Made by a program: the position numbers and the translations under genes
Assembly (NCBI RefSeq): GCF_001577835.2
Contig: NC_029518.1
Coordinates: 37,525,830-37,589,829 of the forward strand
Direction of reading: 5' to 3'
DNA from: Coturnix japonica
Taxonomy: Eukaryota; Chordata; Aves; Galliformes; Phasianidae
Length of the DNA: 64,000 nt
Notes under the pieces: generated by a model
What the model was told of the DNA's origin: nothing
What the model saw: only the letters and a program-made list of their open reading frames with translations
Database searches by the model: none
Shown here: one piece after another, positions 10,498-22,232 of the stretch
Layout: the number at the start of each line of letters is the position of its first letter
How positions within the stretch are numbered: the first letter of the stretch is position 1

Positions 10498-13122
10498 CTA
10501 AATTATATTCCTCAACACCACATCCAAAAGTTTCTTGAACACCCCCATGGTCGGTGACTCCACCACCTCCCTGGGCAGTGCATTCCAATGCCTGACTACC
10601 CTTTCCGAGAAGTAATATTTCCTAATGTCCAGCCTGAATCTCCCCTGGCGCAGCTTAAAACCATTCCCTCTAGTTCTATCACTGATTACACGAGAGAAGA
10701 GGCCAACCCCCAGCTCACTACAACCTCCCTTCAGGAAGTTGTAGAGAGCAATAAGGTCTCCCCTGAGCCTCCTCTTCTCCAGGCTGAACAATCACAGCTC
10801 CCTCAGCCGCTCCTCATAAGGCCTGTGCTCCAGACCCCTCACCAGCTTCATAGCCCTCCTCTGAACACATTCCAGGGCCTCAATGTCTTTCTTGCAGTGA
10901 GGGGCACAAAACTGAACACAGTACTCGAGGTGCGGCCGCACCAATGCCGAGTACAGGGGGACAATTACCTCCCTGTTCCTGCTAATAACACTGTTGTTGA
11001 TGCAAGCCAGGATGCCGTTGTCCTTCTTGGCCACCCAGGCACACTGTCGGCTCATGTTCAGCCGAGCATCAATCAGTACCCCCAGATCCGTTTCCTCAAC
11101 ACGGTCCTCTAGCCACTTCGCCCCAAGCCTATAGCGCTGCCTGGGGTTGTTGTGGCCAAAGTGCAGAACCCGGCATTTGGTCTTGTTGAACCTCATCCCA
11201 TTGTCTTCTGCCCAGTTCACCAGCCTATCCAGATCCCTCTGCAGGGCCTCTCTACCCTCAGGCAGATCAACACTCCCTGCCAATTTGGTGTCATCCGCGA
11301 ACTTACTGAGGGCACACTCAATGCCCTCATCCAAGTCATCAAAAAAGATGTTGAAGAGGACAGGTCCCAGCACCGACCCCTGGGGAACACCACTCATGAC
11401 TGGTCTCCAACTGGATTTAACGCCATTTATCACCACTCTCTGGGCCCGGCCCTCCAGCCAGCTCCTTACCCAGCCGAGAGTGTACTCATCCAAGCCACGG
11501 GCTGCCAGCTTTTGCAGGAGAACAGCATGGGAGACAGTGTCGAAGGCTTTGCTGAAGTCTAAGTAGACCACATCAACAGCATTTCCTTCATCTATCAGAC
11601 AGGTCACAGGATCATAGAATGAGATCAGATTGGTCAAGCAGGACCTGCCCTTCACGAACCCATGCTGGCTACGTCTGATCTCCTGGTCATCCCACACCTG
11701 CTGTGTGATCTCCCTCAAGACAATCCATTCCATTACCTTCCCTGGCACCGAGGTCAGACTAACAGGCCTGTAGTTCCCCGGATCCTCCTTACAACCTTTC
11801 TTGTAAATGGGAGTCACGTTAGCAAACCTCCAGTCTTCCAGGACCTTACCCGTTAACAGGGAGCACTGAAAGATAATGGAAAGCGGCTCAGCGATCACCT
11901 CCGCCAGTTCCTTCAGCACTCTCGGGTGAATCTCATCCGGACCCATGGACTTGTGACAGTCCAGTTGGAGTAGTAATTCCCTGACCGCTTCTTCAAGAAT
12001 CACAGGGGGTTCAGTCTGCTCCCCAGCCGAGACTACCAAGTCAGAGCATGGGGAGCCCTGGGAATAACCAAGATGACTTTTAAAGACAGACATAAAGAAG
12101 GCATTCAGAACCTCTGCCTTATCCTCTGTGATCACATTCCCAGACTCGTCCAGTAAAGAATGGAGATTCCCCTTTGTCCTCCTCTTACAGTTGATGTACT
12201 TGTAAAAGAGTTTCTTGTTTGTTTTTACCCCAGCGGCCAGCTTAGATTCAAGCTGGACTTTTGCCTCTCTGATTTTCCCTCTACACATCTTAACAGCCTC
12301 TTTGTAGTCATTCTGAGTTGCTCTTCCCTCCTTCCACAGGCAGTAGATTCTCTTCTTCTCCTGCAACCTTAAGAACAGTTCCCTATTCATCCACGCCAGT
12401 CTTTTTCCCCACCGGCTCATTTTGCGGCTCAGGGGGACCGCCTGCTCCTGCGCCCTTAAGACTTCCTTCTTGAAGAGCAACCAGCTCTCTTGGACCCCTT
12501 TGTTCACCAGGACCGAATGCCAGGGGACTGCCCCTACTAGTCTCTTGAACAATTCAAAGTCTGCCCTCCGGAAGTCCAAGGTAGCAGTTTTACTACTCCC
12601 CCTCCAAGCTCCACCATGAATTGAGAAATTTATCATTTCATTGTCACTCTGTCCAAGGCAGCCCCCAACCTCCACATCTCCCACCAGACCTTCCCTGTTT
12701 GCAAACAGCAGGTCTAGCGGGGCATTTCCGCTCGTGGGCTCTCTGACCAGCTGCATCAGGAAGGCATCCTCTGTGCACTCCAGAAACCTCCTAGACTGCT
12801 TCTTGTGTGCCGTGCTATACTCCCAGCATATGTCAGAGAAGTTGAAGTCCCCAATGAGGACAAGGGCTGACGACCGTGCAGCTCATGCCAGCTGCTTGTA
12901 GAATACCTCATCTGTCTCTTCATCCTGGTTTGGCGGTCTATAACAGACACCTACCAGGATGTCTGCCTTGTCAGCCCTTCCTCTGATCTTTACCCATAGG
13001 GATTCAATGTTATCCCCAGTCACAATCTCAGTAGCATAAAAGCATTCCCTAACGTAGAGAATCTCTCTACCAGTCCTGCCAGCTCCTGGGCAAGTATCCG
13101 TTTCCCTTTTGGAGACAGGCAA
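10498..13122 (-). pseudogene. CR1 ORF2 (endonuclease/reverse transcriptase), nearly open
   Basis: One reading frame holds the C-terminal half of the APE-type endonuclease, the whole reverse transcriptase with FADD in place of YADD, and the C-terminal region through [20 protein letters not shown] to [18 protein letters not shown]. Two nonsense codons interrupt it: TGA after FYKQLA, and TGA where other CR1 copies have TGG ([13 protein letters not shown]). The first roughly 90 residues of the endonuclease are absent, so the copy cannot be autonomous. Confidence 0.85.
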
Positions 13123-13470
13123 TTCCCATCAGCCGACCTCAGGCCAGGTGCCGAGTAGACCGCCCCATGATCAAAGAATCCAAAATTTTTGCATTTGCAC
13201 CATCCTCGCAGCCATGCATTTATAAGATGGCTTTTCCTGGTTGTCTCAGTGTTTGTCCCTGCCACAAAAGGAATACTGGCAAACACTATTTGTATGCCCG
13301 CTCCATCAACTAACTTCCCCAGCCTCCTAAAATCATGTTTTATAATCCTCAGGCTTCTATCAGCAATCCCATCGCTGCCAGCCTGAACTATCAATAAAGG
13401 GTAATAGTCAGAGGGGCGGATAAGGTTGGGGAGTTTTCTAGAAATATCCCTGACCCAGGCCGCAGGGAGG
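13020..13470 (-). pseudogene. CR1 ORF1 C-terminal esterase-like fragment
   Basis: The - strand frame reads RQVCCLPAAWVRDISRKLPN, then LIRPSDYYPLLIVQAGSDGI, LGKLVDGAGIQIVFASIP, SHLINAWLRGWCKCKNFGFF and SADGNCLSPKGKRILAQELA. This matches the SGNH/esterase-like domain reported for CR1 ORF1. Its last residues are frame-shifted readings of ORF2 sequence, because the deletion fused the two ORFs. Confidence 0.7.
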
Positions 13471-13825
13471 CAGCAAACCTGCCTCCCTGCCTCCCTCCAC
13501 CTATATTATTTGATATAATTCTTGGACAGGCTTACAAACATGAGGCCTCAATGTGGTCATTCCTTGAATGGAACAACTCCTTAATAATAAAGGACCAAGT
13601 GTGTGCACAACCATGATCGCAAAACAAAGCGGGCACAGCACTAGAGCAGATGACCACTGAAATCCCTCAGGAGAGATAACAAAATTAGAGGTCAAGCACA
13701 ATGTTATAATAATTCTCACTTTGGTTATAAGTTAATCACTTCATAGCAGACAGAGGAATCCTAATTTGAGCCCTCATTGCTGAAGCAGCAGGCTGCATGA
13801 CACTGATTTCACCTTAGAAAGGGTT

Positions 13826-14376
13826 CACAGATCACAACAACCTCCCTTCATGGTAGTTACAGACAGCAATAATGTCTTTCCTGAGCCTCCTCTTCTCCAG
13901 ACTGAGCAACCACAGCTCCCTCAGCTGTGCTCCAGACCCCTCACCTGGGGTCACTGCCTTTCTCTGGACACACTCCAGAGCCTCTGTCTTTCTTGCAGTG
14001 AGGGGCACAAAACTGAGCACAGTACTCGAGGTGCAGCCTCACTAGTGCTGAGTACAGAGGGACAATCACTTCCCTGTTATTGCTAGCAACACTATTTCTG
14101 ATACGAGCCAGGATGCCATTGGCCCTCTTGGCCGCCTGGGCACACTACTGGCTCATATTCAGTTGAGCATTGACCAATACCCCAAAGTCCATTTCCTCTA
14201 TACAGTTTTCCAGCCACTCTGATGCAAGCCTGGGGTTACTGTGGCCAAAGTACAGGACCCAGCATTTAGTCTTGAACTTCAATCGTTTCGTCCCAGCCCA
14301 GCTATCCAGCTTGTCCAGATTCCTCTATAGGACCTTGCTACACCTGTGCAGATAGACACTTTGTGCCAACTTGGTG
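13826..14376 (-). mobile_element. CR1 LINE fragment (ORF2 C-terminal)
   Basis: The same ORF2 C-terminal stretch as the neighbouring copies is present on the - strand (antisense CACAACCTCCCTTC-like, CTCCTCTTCTCCAG, GCACAAAACTGAGCACAGTA, CAGGATGCCATTGGCC). Small gaps break the frame. The 3' tail is missing, and it begins only about 330 bases from the 5' end of the large copy. Confidence 0.88.
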
Positions 14377-14379
14377 GGT

Positions 14380-15500
14380 TTTTTTTCCTCAGAACAGCTG
14401 GCTGAAGTGCAGATGGACCTTGAGCAGGTCTGAAACATTGCGCTTGCAGTGTCAAATATCAATGCTGACACACAATAACTGAATACCATAACGTTTTCCA
14501 CCATTATGAGAGCAATCCCATAATGCTTATTAGAGCCACATACAAGGTGTTTTGGCATTTTTGGAGAATTTTCAGTTATGAAAATTAATCTATTTCAATT
14601 TATAGGTATTAATTTAAATTAAAGCTTACATGTAGACCTGTTGCTATATCAAGAATGAGCAAAGGGAATGCCAAGTATAGTTCTGTGGTTAAGAGCACTC
14701 CACTGGCTTTAATGGTGGGAAACATCATTTTCAGGTCTATATTCTCTACCTCTTTTACTGTATTGTCTGTAGCGGGGAAAACAACTGCAGATGTGTATGA
14801 AAACACAACAAATGTGTATGGATTAAGAAGTATCTTCAAACACAAGAAAAAAAACATTGACTTCATGATTTTCCTTTTTACTAACTTTTATGCAGGTAGA
14901 AACATTGTTTTCAGTGGACCAAGAGAAAAATTTACATTATATTAGAAAGAAAATTAATTTGGGATTTTTCTTGTGTTCCACAAAGAGAATTATTATACGT
15001 AAAAATGGCGCTTCTCATTGGATCTTGGCTGCTAAAACCAATCTGTAAGCTGAATTTCAGTTTGAAATTCTATAGTCAGAGATTAAAGTCCTTAAAAATG
15101 ATGATTGCCATTCCTTTTCATTATCCTCCCTCTAGCTTTTATCCAGTTTGTGCTGAAGTCCGAGGGAAGATATTCTTCGTCATTAATTAAAGCTATGTCA
15201 GATCCATATTTTGATAGTGATCTTAATTGTGGAGATGTCACCTGATCTGAGGCATTTTTGGATAAACAAAAAACAAAAACAACAAAACAAAACAAAACAG
15301 GATGTCAACATGCTAAATAGCCCTATGTAAATTATCTAGAATGACTGAGTTTGCCTGGAAAGTGAATTACTGAGTTTCCCTAGAAAGCGAAAAAGGCCAT
15401 TGTCTTCCAGGTAGCAGGTACTGAAACAAGCCTGTCATGTTTATCTGAATATCATTAGTTGCCATCATATTCAGCAAATAAATGTAGCCAAAGCAAGATC
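14380..15500. other. Spacer between CR1 fragment and the 3' end of copy B
   Basis: Contains the 3' flank of sulfotransferase copy B. A clean AATAAA was not found on the - strand within 300 bases of its stop. A short AAAAC-type run lies at about 15,268-15,299. No other feature is supported. Confidence 0.5.
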
Positions 15501-15502
15501 TC

Positions 15503-18500
15503 TCATTTGCAGTAGACGTCGTACTTTAACTTTGATCCTAGTTTTGTTCGTGCTATACGTTCTTCAAATACTTTGTCCATTTTCTCATTCTGCTCTTCAT
15601 TAAAAAGATTCTTCCAGTCACTTACGCCACCTTTAAAGAAGCAAATAAACTCTTGAGAAACAAGAAATCTTATTTTTCAGTTATATACATACATATAATC
15701 TCTTATCCATTAAGTGGAGTTGATCCATATTTTCAAGATAAAACTTAGTTCCTTTCTTCACCAGTGTAATTTTGTGAAGTAATTGGAGTTACAGCTCTGT
15801 GAAACTGCTAAGATAGAAAAGAACAGTCTTATTTCTCTGCAGCTCTTTATACCACTGTCAATTTTGACTGACAAGATGGAAGTTCGAGTTCTGCTCACTT
15901 GCCAACTTGTATTTTTATACAGTGGTTGCAGTTTGCTGCAAGAGCATCACTGGTTCTCAAGTTTGCAGCTGGGAGGAAAAGTGTCCATCTGCCTGGGAGT
16001 AGAAAGGAGCTACAGAGGGATCTGGACAGGCTGGATCGATAGGATGAGGCCAATGGGATGAAGTTCAACAAATAGGGCTAGAGGGAATGGCTTCAAGTTG
16101 TGTCAGGGAAGGTTCAAGTTGGATGTTAAGAAAAACTTCTTCTCAAGAGGAATGGTGAGGTGGTGGCACAGGCTGCTCAGGGAGGTGGTGGACTCACCTT
16201 CCCTGCAGGTGTTCAAGCAGCATTTAGATATTGCAGTAAGGGACATGTTTAAGTGGGAAAATGTTGGTGGTAGGTGGATGGTTGGACTTGATGATCTTGG
16301 AGGTCTTTTCCAACCTCAGTGATTCTGATTCCTCACCAGTGCTCCTTTACTAGTCTTCTCAAGCAGAGCAGTGATAATATGCTTGATACTTATGTATAAC
16401 ACTTTATAGTATATATGCAAAAAATAAGCCAGTGATGAACGGGATGAAGTTCTTGAGAGAATCACATTTCTGCCTCTGGAACTCCAGAAGCTTCCTACCT
16501 TTGCGAAAGAGCATGCTGCCCAGAGCCCCATGGGTCTTCTCAGAATTCTTCTTCATGGACTGGAAACTGCTTCTCTCTACCACATTCTGAAGCTCTTCCT
16601 CAGTCAGGGAAATCCCAAGGAAAGAGGCAATGTTTTTCACTCCCAGGGGTCGATTCTGAAAAGGAGAATGAAAGATACCATGTGATATTCAAACAAATTA
16701 CACTGCTTTCTTATCAAACCTCTTTCAAAGCCCAGCATTTCTCAGTTGCCTGAATATTTAGAGGTTTCAGAGTTCAGCAGGACTGGAGTGTTAGATATTG
16801 TTTCTCTTTGTTATTGTTCTAAAGAAAACATCACCTGCCTTCCTGTATATCACAGAAAATTGCATATGCTTTACAGTTGAGCCAAATCTATGCTGCTGAT
16901 TATCCAAAAGCTCCAAAAAAGAATTACCGCAGATTTTGATTTAAAATGACTTGGGCTTATACTGCAGCAGGAGAGAAAGCAAGATTCAGTTTCACACACA
17001 CACACACAGAAAGGCTTTAAAGCTGGAGATCCACTTTGCAGTCCTTTGAAACAAAGATCTGACTCATACACATATCATTCAATTTTAATACACTATGCAT
17101 GTATAATAGTTTATTGGTTTAGAAACAATTACACTTCGAAGTGTAAAATATAGAAGTGTAAAATGTGGTGAACGGAGTTAAATCTATCTGGTGACCAGTC
17201 ACAAGTGCTGTTCCCCAGTGATCAGTATTGATGCCCATCCTGTTTAATGTCTTTATTGATGATGTGGATAAGGGAGTTGAGTGCACCCTCAGTAAGTTTT
17301 CAGACAACACCAAGCTGGGAGGAAGTGTCCATCTTCCTGGGAGCAGGAAGTAACTACAGGGATCTGGACAGGCTGGCTTGATGAGATGAGGCAAGTTCAA
17401 CAAGACCAAGTACCAAGAGCTGCACTTTAGCCACAACATCCCCTAGCAATGCTACAGGCTTGGAGTGGAGTGGCTGGAAAGATGCGTGATGGAAAAGGTT
17501 CTGGCAGTGTTGGCTGATGCTCAGCTAAATGTGATCCAGCAGTGTGCCTAGGTAGCCAAGAAGGCCAATGGCATCCTGGCTTGTATCAGAAATAGTGTTG
17601 CCAGCAGAAACATGAGGGTGATTATCCCCATGTACTCAGCTCTCTGGTGAGGCTGCACCTTGAGTACTGTGTTCGTTTTTGGGCCCCTCACTGCAAGAAA
17701 GACATGAAGGTTCTGGAGCATATCCAAAGAAAGGCAGTGACCCCAGGTGAGGGGTCTGGAGTACAGGCCTTATAAGGAGTGGCCGAGGAAACAGGGATTG
17801 TTCAGACTGAAGAAGAAGAAAACTCAAGAGAGACCTTATTACTCTCTACAACTGCCTGAAGGGAGACTGTGGTAAGGTGCAGGTTGGCCTCTTCTCCCAC
17901 ATAACTAGTGATAGGGCTAGAGGGAATGGCTTCAAGTTGTGTCAGAGGAGGTGCAGTTTGGACATTAGGGAAGATTTCTTCTCCAGAAGAATGGTCAGAT
18001 GTTGGAACAGGCTGCCCAGGGAAGTGGTGGAGTCACCTTCCCTGCAGGTGTTCAAGAAGCATTTAGATATTGCAGTAAGGGACATGTTTTAGTGGGAAAA
18101 TGTTGGCGGTAGGTGAATGGTTGGACTTTATGATCTTGGAGGTCTTTTCCAACCTCAGTGATTCTATTATTCTATATTTGTTTCCACTGATAACTTACCT
18201 CTTTTAGTTCTTCATATGTTATTGTCATAACATTTTCATCAGTGGCATATTTGTTCCATTCAGAAATGTAATTGAAGTAGGATCCCCAGGGCACTGAATA
18301 AAACAAAATAATCCTGAGATGAAGAATAAATGAACATAAGAAAAGCTTGTTATTATACTAATCAATTTTTACTTCATAAGTTGATCCCTAAGACATGGCC
18401 ATTAGCAATCATGGCTCTGCCAGAGTTTAATCCATTCTGGAGGATTTATGGGTCTTTGCAACACACATTCCAGAGCCATCAGGGTAAGTTCTCTTACCAG

Positions 18501-21500
18501 CTCAATGTGGCTCTAAAGGATTTGCCTGCTACCTCCACTTGAGCTGAAAAAAATATGGGGTACAATCCCTTTTTCACCTGTATTGTCGGAATGTTTTTGG
18601 GCCAGATCAGCTCCCTAGCTGGTCCACTGCACACCTTCACAAACAGTTGTGCTGGAACAAGCTGAGGGCAACAGTGGGGCAGAAGCACATTATTGGGATC
18701 AAAGGCTGGCTGTGGCCAGTATCCACAACAATAAAAACAAATAAGCCAAGGAAAAGTCCAAAGAAGCCTAACCTAGCTGGCTCTGCATGTGTGCATCTCA
18801 GGGAGGTGGTGCAGTCTGTACATTGATATGGCGAAACTAGTCAGTATTTCAAGTCAGATGTGAGTCTGCTGAAGTGCTATCAATACTCAAAACATCATGG
18901 AAACTTAATCCTAAAACCTTACTTCTAAAGCCTTGTTTAAACCTCCCTTCAGCTGGATGTGTGATATGGCAACCTGGAGAATGTATGTAATTTTAAACTA
19001 ATGAGATTTATTTTCTGTTGCATTCTTGGTTTTTGTAATGCACTTAGACATAGCCCAAATCACTTCTCCAGTCCAATTTGGTATGTAGATATTGGTCACA
19101 AGATGATGGACAATGGAGTGAAGGGGTGAAGTCCAAAAGGAAGATAAGGAGGAACTGCTTCTTCCAGTGAAAATATCACTTTGTGCAAATTAAAGCTGTT
19201 TATGGAAGAACAGTTCTGATGAATATCTAACTTCAGTCAGTAAGACAAATACCTTAAAATTTGCTTCAGCTTTCTGATTTTCTCTCTTTAATCCCTACTT
19301 TATTTATTTATTTATTTTTCCTGTAGACCAAACAATCCTAGTGAACCTGATTTACAAAATGCAAAGTTTTTAGGCAGTGCCAAAGAATAGAATAAATCAC
19401 ATAGAAGAATATACTGTACTTTTCTCTGTCATGAAAGCCGCAAAGAAATCGTCCCAGGTCTTGTGTGAGGGTAGAGCCGGCAACTTGTTGGAAAAATGGA
19501 AAAATGAAGTAGCTACATCTTTTGGATTGCGAATCAGCAGCAATATCTAAAAAAAAAAAAATAAAATAAAAAAAAAATAAAAAAAAAATAAAAAAAAAAA
19601 TCAAAATGTAAATAAACCAATAGCAAGATAAAAAAAATCAATAAACCATAGCAAGACAAAAAACTTAATAAGCTTCAGATTTTCAGGTTGGGCAGTCTAG
19701 AACATCTTCCACTACGTCCAGAAGTAACTTTTTTTTTCCAGGAAGAGGGGTATTTCACTTCAGCACCTTGTAAAGTTGATTTCATACAGTTATTAAAACA
19801 TGTTTCCCAGATTAATCAAATTAATCATGCAGAATACAAATAGTATTAATCATTTAGATGAATACACACAAATACAAATTCTTTCTGAAACTTTTGGCAA
19901 CGCTGTAGAAAGCCACCCATAGGACATTTTGTAAGCACAATGTTTTACTGCTGGAAGGTTTGTTTTCCCCCATGTTTGCATTCCTGAGACTGACACAAGG
20001 ATATCAATAAGACGAACTGAGATTTTTTGAGATGAATGCAAAAATACTACATACTACATACAGCATACTACCCAAGTATAAAAGTAATTTTTAAGTTTGG
20101 CAGAAATGTACTAAATTGGCTTTCAAAGACATCTGATTGTGTGTTTCCATAAGTGACATTCAAATCAGCACTCACCTTGGCTTTATTTTTGAAGACAGAC
20201 TTTGGGAGGTTGCCAGGACACAGATGAGTGAGTATGACTCTTCGAGAAGGTAACTTCTTCATTCGCTACATTAAGAATTGAAAGGAGGAAAGTAGACAGT
20301 GCCATTACTGCAAGTATTCTTCTCCATTGGCCTGTGATAAAATATGACTTTGCTAAATTTCTTAACTGTTTTTGGTGGATCAGTTATGCTTTATGATTGT
20401 TATCCTGGGTTTTTAGTGGACTTCTCTCAGCAATAACCTTCATAAAACCGTAAGGATGAATATTTGGAAAGATTATCCATTGCTTTGGTGCTAAGGAATT
20501 TAGTATGTTCTGTTAGACAAGGTATAGAACCTAAATGTAATGTGCAGAATCTAGCTGGAGGTGTGATAAAGCTGAAGGATTCAAAGAAGAGAGAAGGGGT
20601 TACAAAGAAATAGAAGAAACAAAACTCATTATTTCAATATTTGACTTTTCATGAAACTCTTCTTAAATACAGAAAATGCTACACTGAATTTCTGAAGTGA
20701 CTGCATTTCTAATGAATATGTGCTCCTCTCAAGCCTCCTAGAGTGAGTATTTATTCTTCAGCATTTGGTGATGCAGATGAGATTCAGTCTGGCCAGATGC
20801 ATCCTACATAGAAATGGATAGTTCCCAACAAAGACTGGAGTATTTCTCAAACCGTATATTCAGATATTCAGTGTTTGAAAAATCACATTTTCACATCTTT
20901 AATAATTATTCTGTGCCCACCTCATATTTCTCAATATCTCCAATTTCAAGATATGGAAATTCTTCTAGTTCTTCATCATTAACATTTTTTGCTTCATCAG
21001 GTCTTTTTTTTTCACATGTGGCCACCAGATCACTTAAGATCTGACCTAACCAGTTTGTACCTAAAAAGGAAGAAAATGGAGAATTGCATGTAAAGCCTTG
21101 AGAAAAAGCATAAATGAATTTGCAAGGACAGCCAAGAGGTAGCAACTACATCTCATGAATTGACTGGTCTTTTTTAAGGTGTCAGCTGACTATCTGGATA
21201 ATCAGCCTTCAGGCTATCATGCTATAGTTAAGGAAATCAGGTAACTTTCTCAGTCACTTGCAAAACTTCCAATATAATAATCTCATAATTAGCTTTCTTG
21301 TATATGTTTGTAGAAAAAAAAAAAATTAGTTCTAGAATTTTTTCTGAAAACCATAAATACATTCTACTTATTTGTCATCACACGAATTAATTTATGAAGA
21401 AGGCAAGCAGTACTCACCAGATTTAGGATATCCTGCCAAAATGACATCATCACTTCTGGCTTCAAAGGTCTCCATGGCTCTGAACACTTCAAGACTGCAA

Positions 21501-21619
21501 AATGCAACAGGATAGAAAGTCCCCTTGTAAGTAAAAAGCTTTTCATCATGATCCAGTGCTTTACCAGCAATTATTGCCTTATCTATCACATCAATAAATT
21601 TCTTCCTAGGTTTTTCCAT
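15503..21619 (-). CDS. SULT6B1-like: Cytosolic sulfotransferase, SULT6B1-like, copy B (7 exons, 312 aa)
   Basis: Tandem paralogue of copy A with identical exon phases. Coding exons on the - strand: 21619-21418, 21060-20921, 20265-20176, 19546-19420, 18293-18199, 16655-16499 and 15630-15503, giving 939 nt including TGA. I chose the ATG at 21,619 because it makes exon 1 the same length (202 nt) as in copy A; the frame extends upstream without another ATG in view. Motifs: GYPKSGTNW (PAPS 5' loop), [10 protein letters not shown] with the likely catalytic His, [13 protein letters not shown] (3'-phosphate site), and [12 protein letters not shown], close to the family RKGxxGDWK. Ends in KLKYDVYCK. 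Exon 2-3 text ([24 protein letters not shown]) and the intact RKG make this copy look closer than copy A to mammalian SULT6B1. It appears functional; the substrate is unknown. Confidence 0.93.
15955..16326 (+). mobile_element. CR1 LINE 3' end in intron 6 of copy B
   Basis: Reads + strand CR1 ORF2 end (GGCTTCAAGTTGTGTCAGGG, AGGGAGGTGGTGGACTCACC) and the tail GATGATCTTGGAGGTCTTTT then CCAACCTCAGTGATTCTGATT. Antisense to the host gene. The last about 255 bases are close to the tail of the copy ending at 18,177. Confidence 0.9.
16994..17009. repeat. Short CA repeat
   Basis: A run of about eight CA units in intron 5 of sulfotransferase copy B. Confidence 0.8.
17165..18177 (+). mobile_element. CR1 LINE, about 1 kb, in intron 5 of copy B
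   Basis: Sense-strand CR1 from the RT region (antisense to [12 protein letters not shown]-type readings, then AGTAAGTTTTCAGACAACAC) through the ORF2 C-terminus (TCTCTGGTGAGGCTGCACCT, GACATTAGGGAAGATTTCTT) to the 3' tail GATCTTGGAGGTCTTTTCCA and ATTCTATTATTCTATA. The frame is broken in several places. Its 3' tail ends about 22 bases from the splice donor of exon 5 (18,199). Confidence 0.93.
19549..19605. repeat. A-rich tract (A)n/(AAAAT)n at an exon 4 acceptor
   Basis: About 57 bases of nearly pure A with scattered T on the + strand. On the - strand it is a pure T-rich tract running straight into the AG of exon 4 of copy B, so it serves as the polypyrimidine tract. Confidence 0.85.
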
Positions 21620-21706
21620 TCTTCTCTCTCTCACACACAGTCTCTGTCACAATGTGAAGTGCTACACAGACAGAGAGACACTGGCTGCTAAATTACATGG
21701 ACTTTT

Positions 21707-21717
21707 CTTTTTATTTT
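21707..21717 (-). promoter_or_regulatory. Possible TATA-like element of copy B
   Basis: AAAATAAAAAG on the - strand lies about 90 bases upstream of the ATG of copy B, a position comparable to the TATAAA of copy A. Weak match in AT-rich sequence. Confidence 0.3.
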
Positions 21718-22103
21718 CTTTGTTGAGAGGGCAAAGGGGGTGGGACACTGTAAGCAATAATTTACTACTCCTTCTGAAATTGTAAAAATAACACACACAA
21801 CTCCAGAAAAAGAACTCAAATCATTTTAACTTCTCAGTATCAACAGAATTATGGATATAATTGAATAAGAAAAACTGGAAAATGTAGTTGTATCCCAGGT
21901 TAAAGCATTTATCTAACTTGAAAACATCATATGCCAAAAATATGCAAGTAATTACAGCACAGAGTTGATAAAGTACATTAAAATTCAAGAAGGACACGAA
22001 TTACAGACTGCAGTTTCAATAGCACAAGCAGACATAAAGATATAAAGAATAATATCTGTTCTGATCCTTTCAGTATTCACTCTGGGATGTTTTCCTACAT
22101 AAC

Positions 22104-22126
22104 TTTTTTTTTTTTTTTTTTTTTTT
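22104..22126. repeat. Poly(T) run
   Basis: Twenty-three consecutive T residues. Confidence 0.9.
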
Positions 22127-22204
22127 CCCCACAGAAATTGGATTAAATGTATTAGGATTGGGAGACAAAATGTTCATTATATTAGTGAATGCATAAGCAG
22201 CTGG

Positions 22205-22232
22205 TATTATTATTATTATTATTATTATTATT
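22205..22232. repeat. (ATT)n microsatellite
   Basis: About nine ATT units. Confidence 0.95.

Larger units (their letters stand above)
10416..13500 (-). mobile_element. Large CR1 LINE, internally deleted, ORF1 tail plus most of ORF2
   Basis: Runs from about 13,500 (5', truncated) to the 3' repeats at 10,416-10,438 on the - strand. From about 13,470 to 13,020 it encodes the CR1 ORF1 esterase-like C-terminus (LIVQAGSDGIADRS, GWCKCKNFGFFDHG, SPKGKRILAQELAGL). Within that it switches to the endonuclease part of ORF2 (LYVRECF, then VKIRGRADKADILVGVCYRP, then [11 protein letters not shown]). The reverse transcriptase follows ([57 protein letters not shown]). The N-terminal part of the endonuclease is missing. 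The ORF2 frame is continuous from 13,122 to 10,498 apart from two in-frame TGA codons near 12,885 and 10,794, so this is a fairly young copy. Confidence 0.95.

Noticed and set aside
10588-13386. Several + strand frames of 60-170 codons
   Set aside because: They are antisense shadows of the CR1 ORFs.
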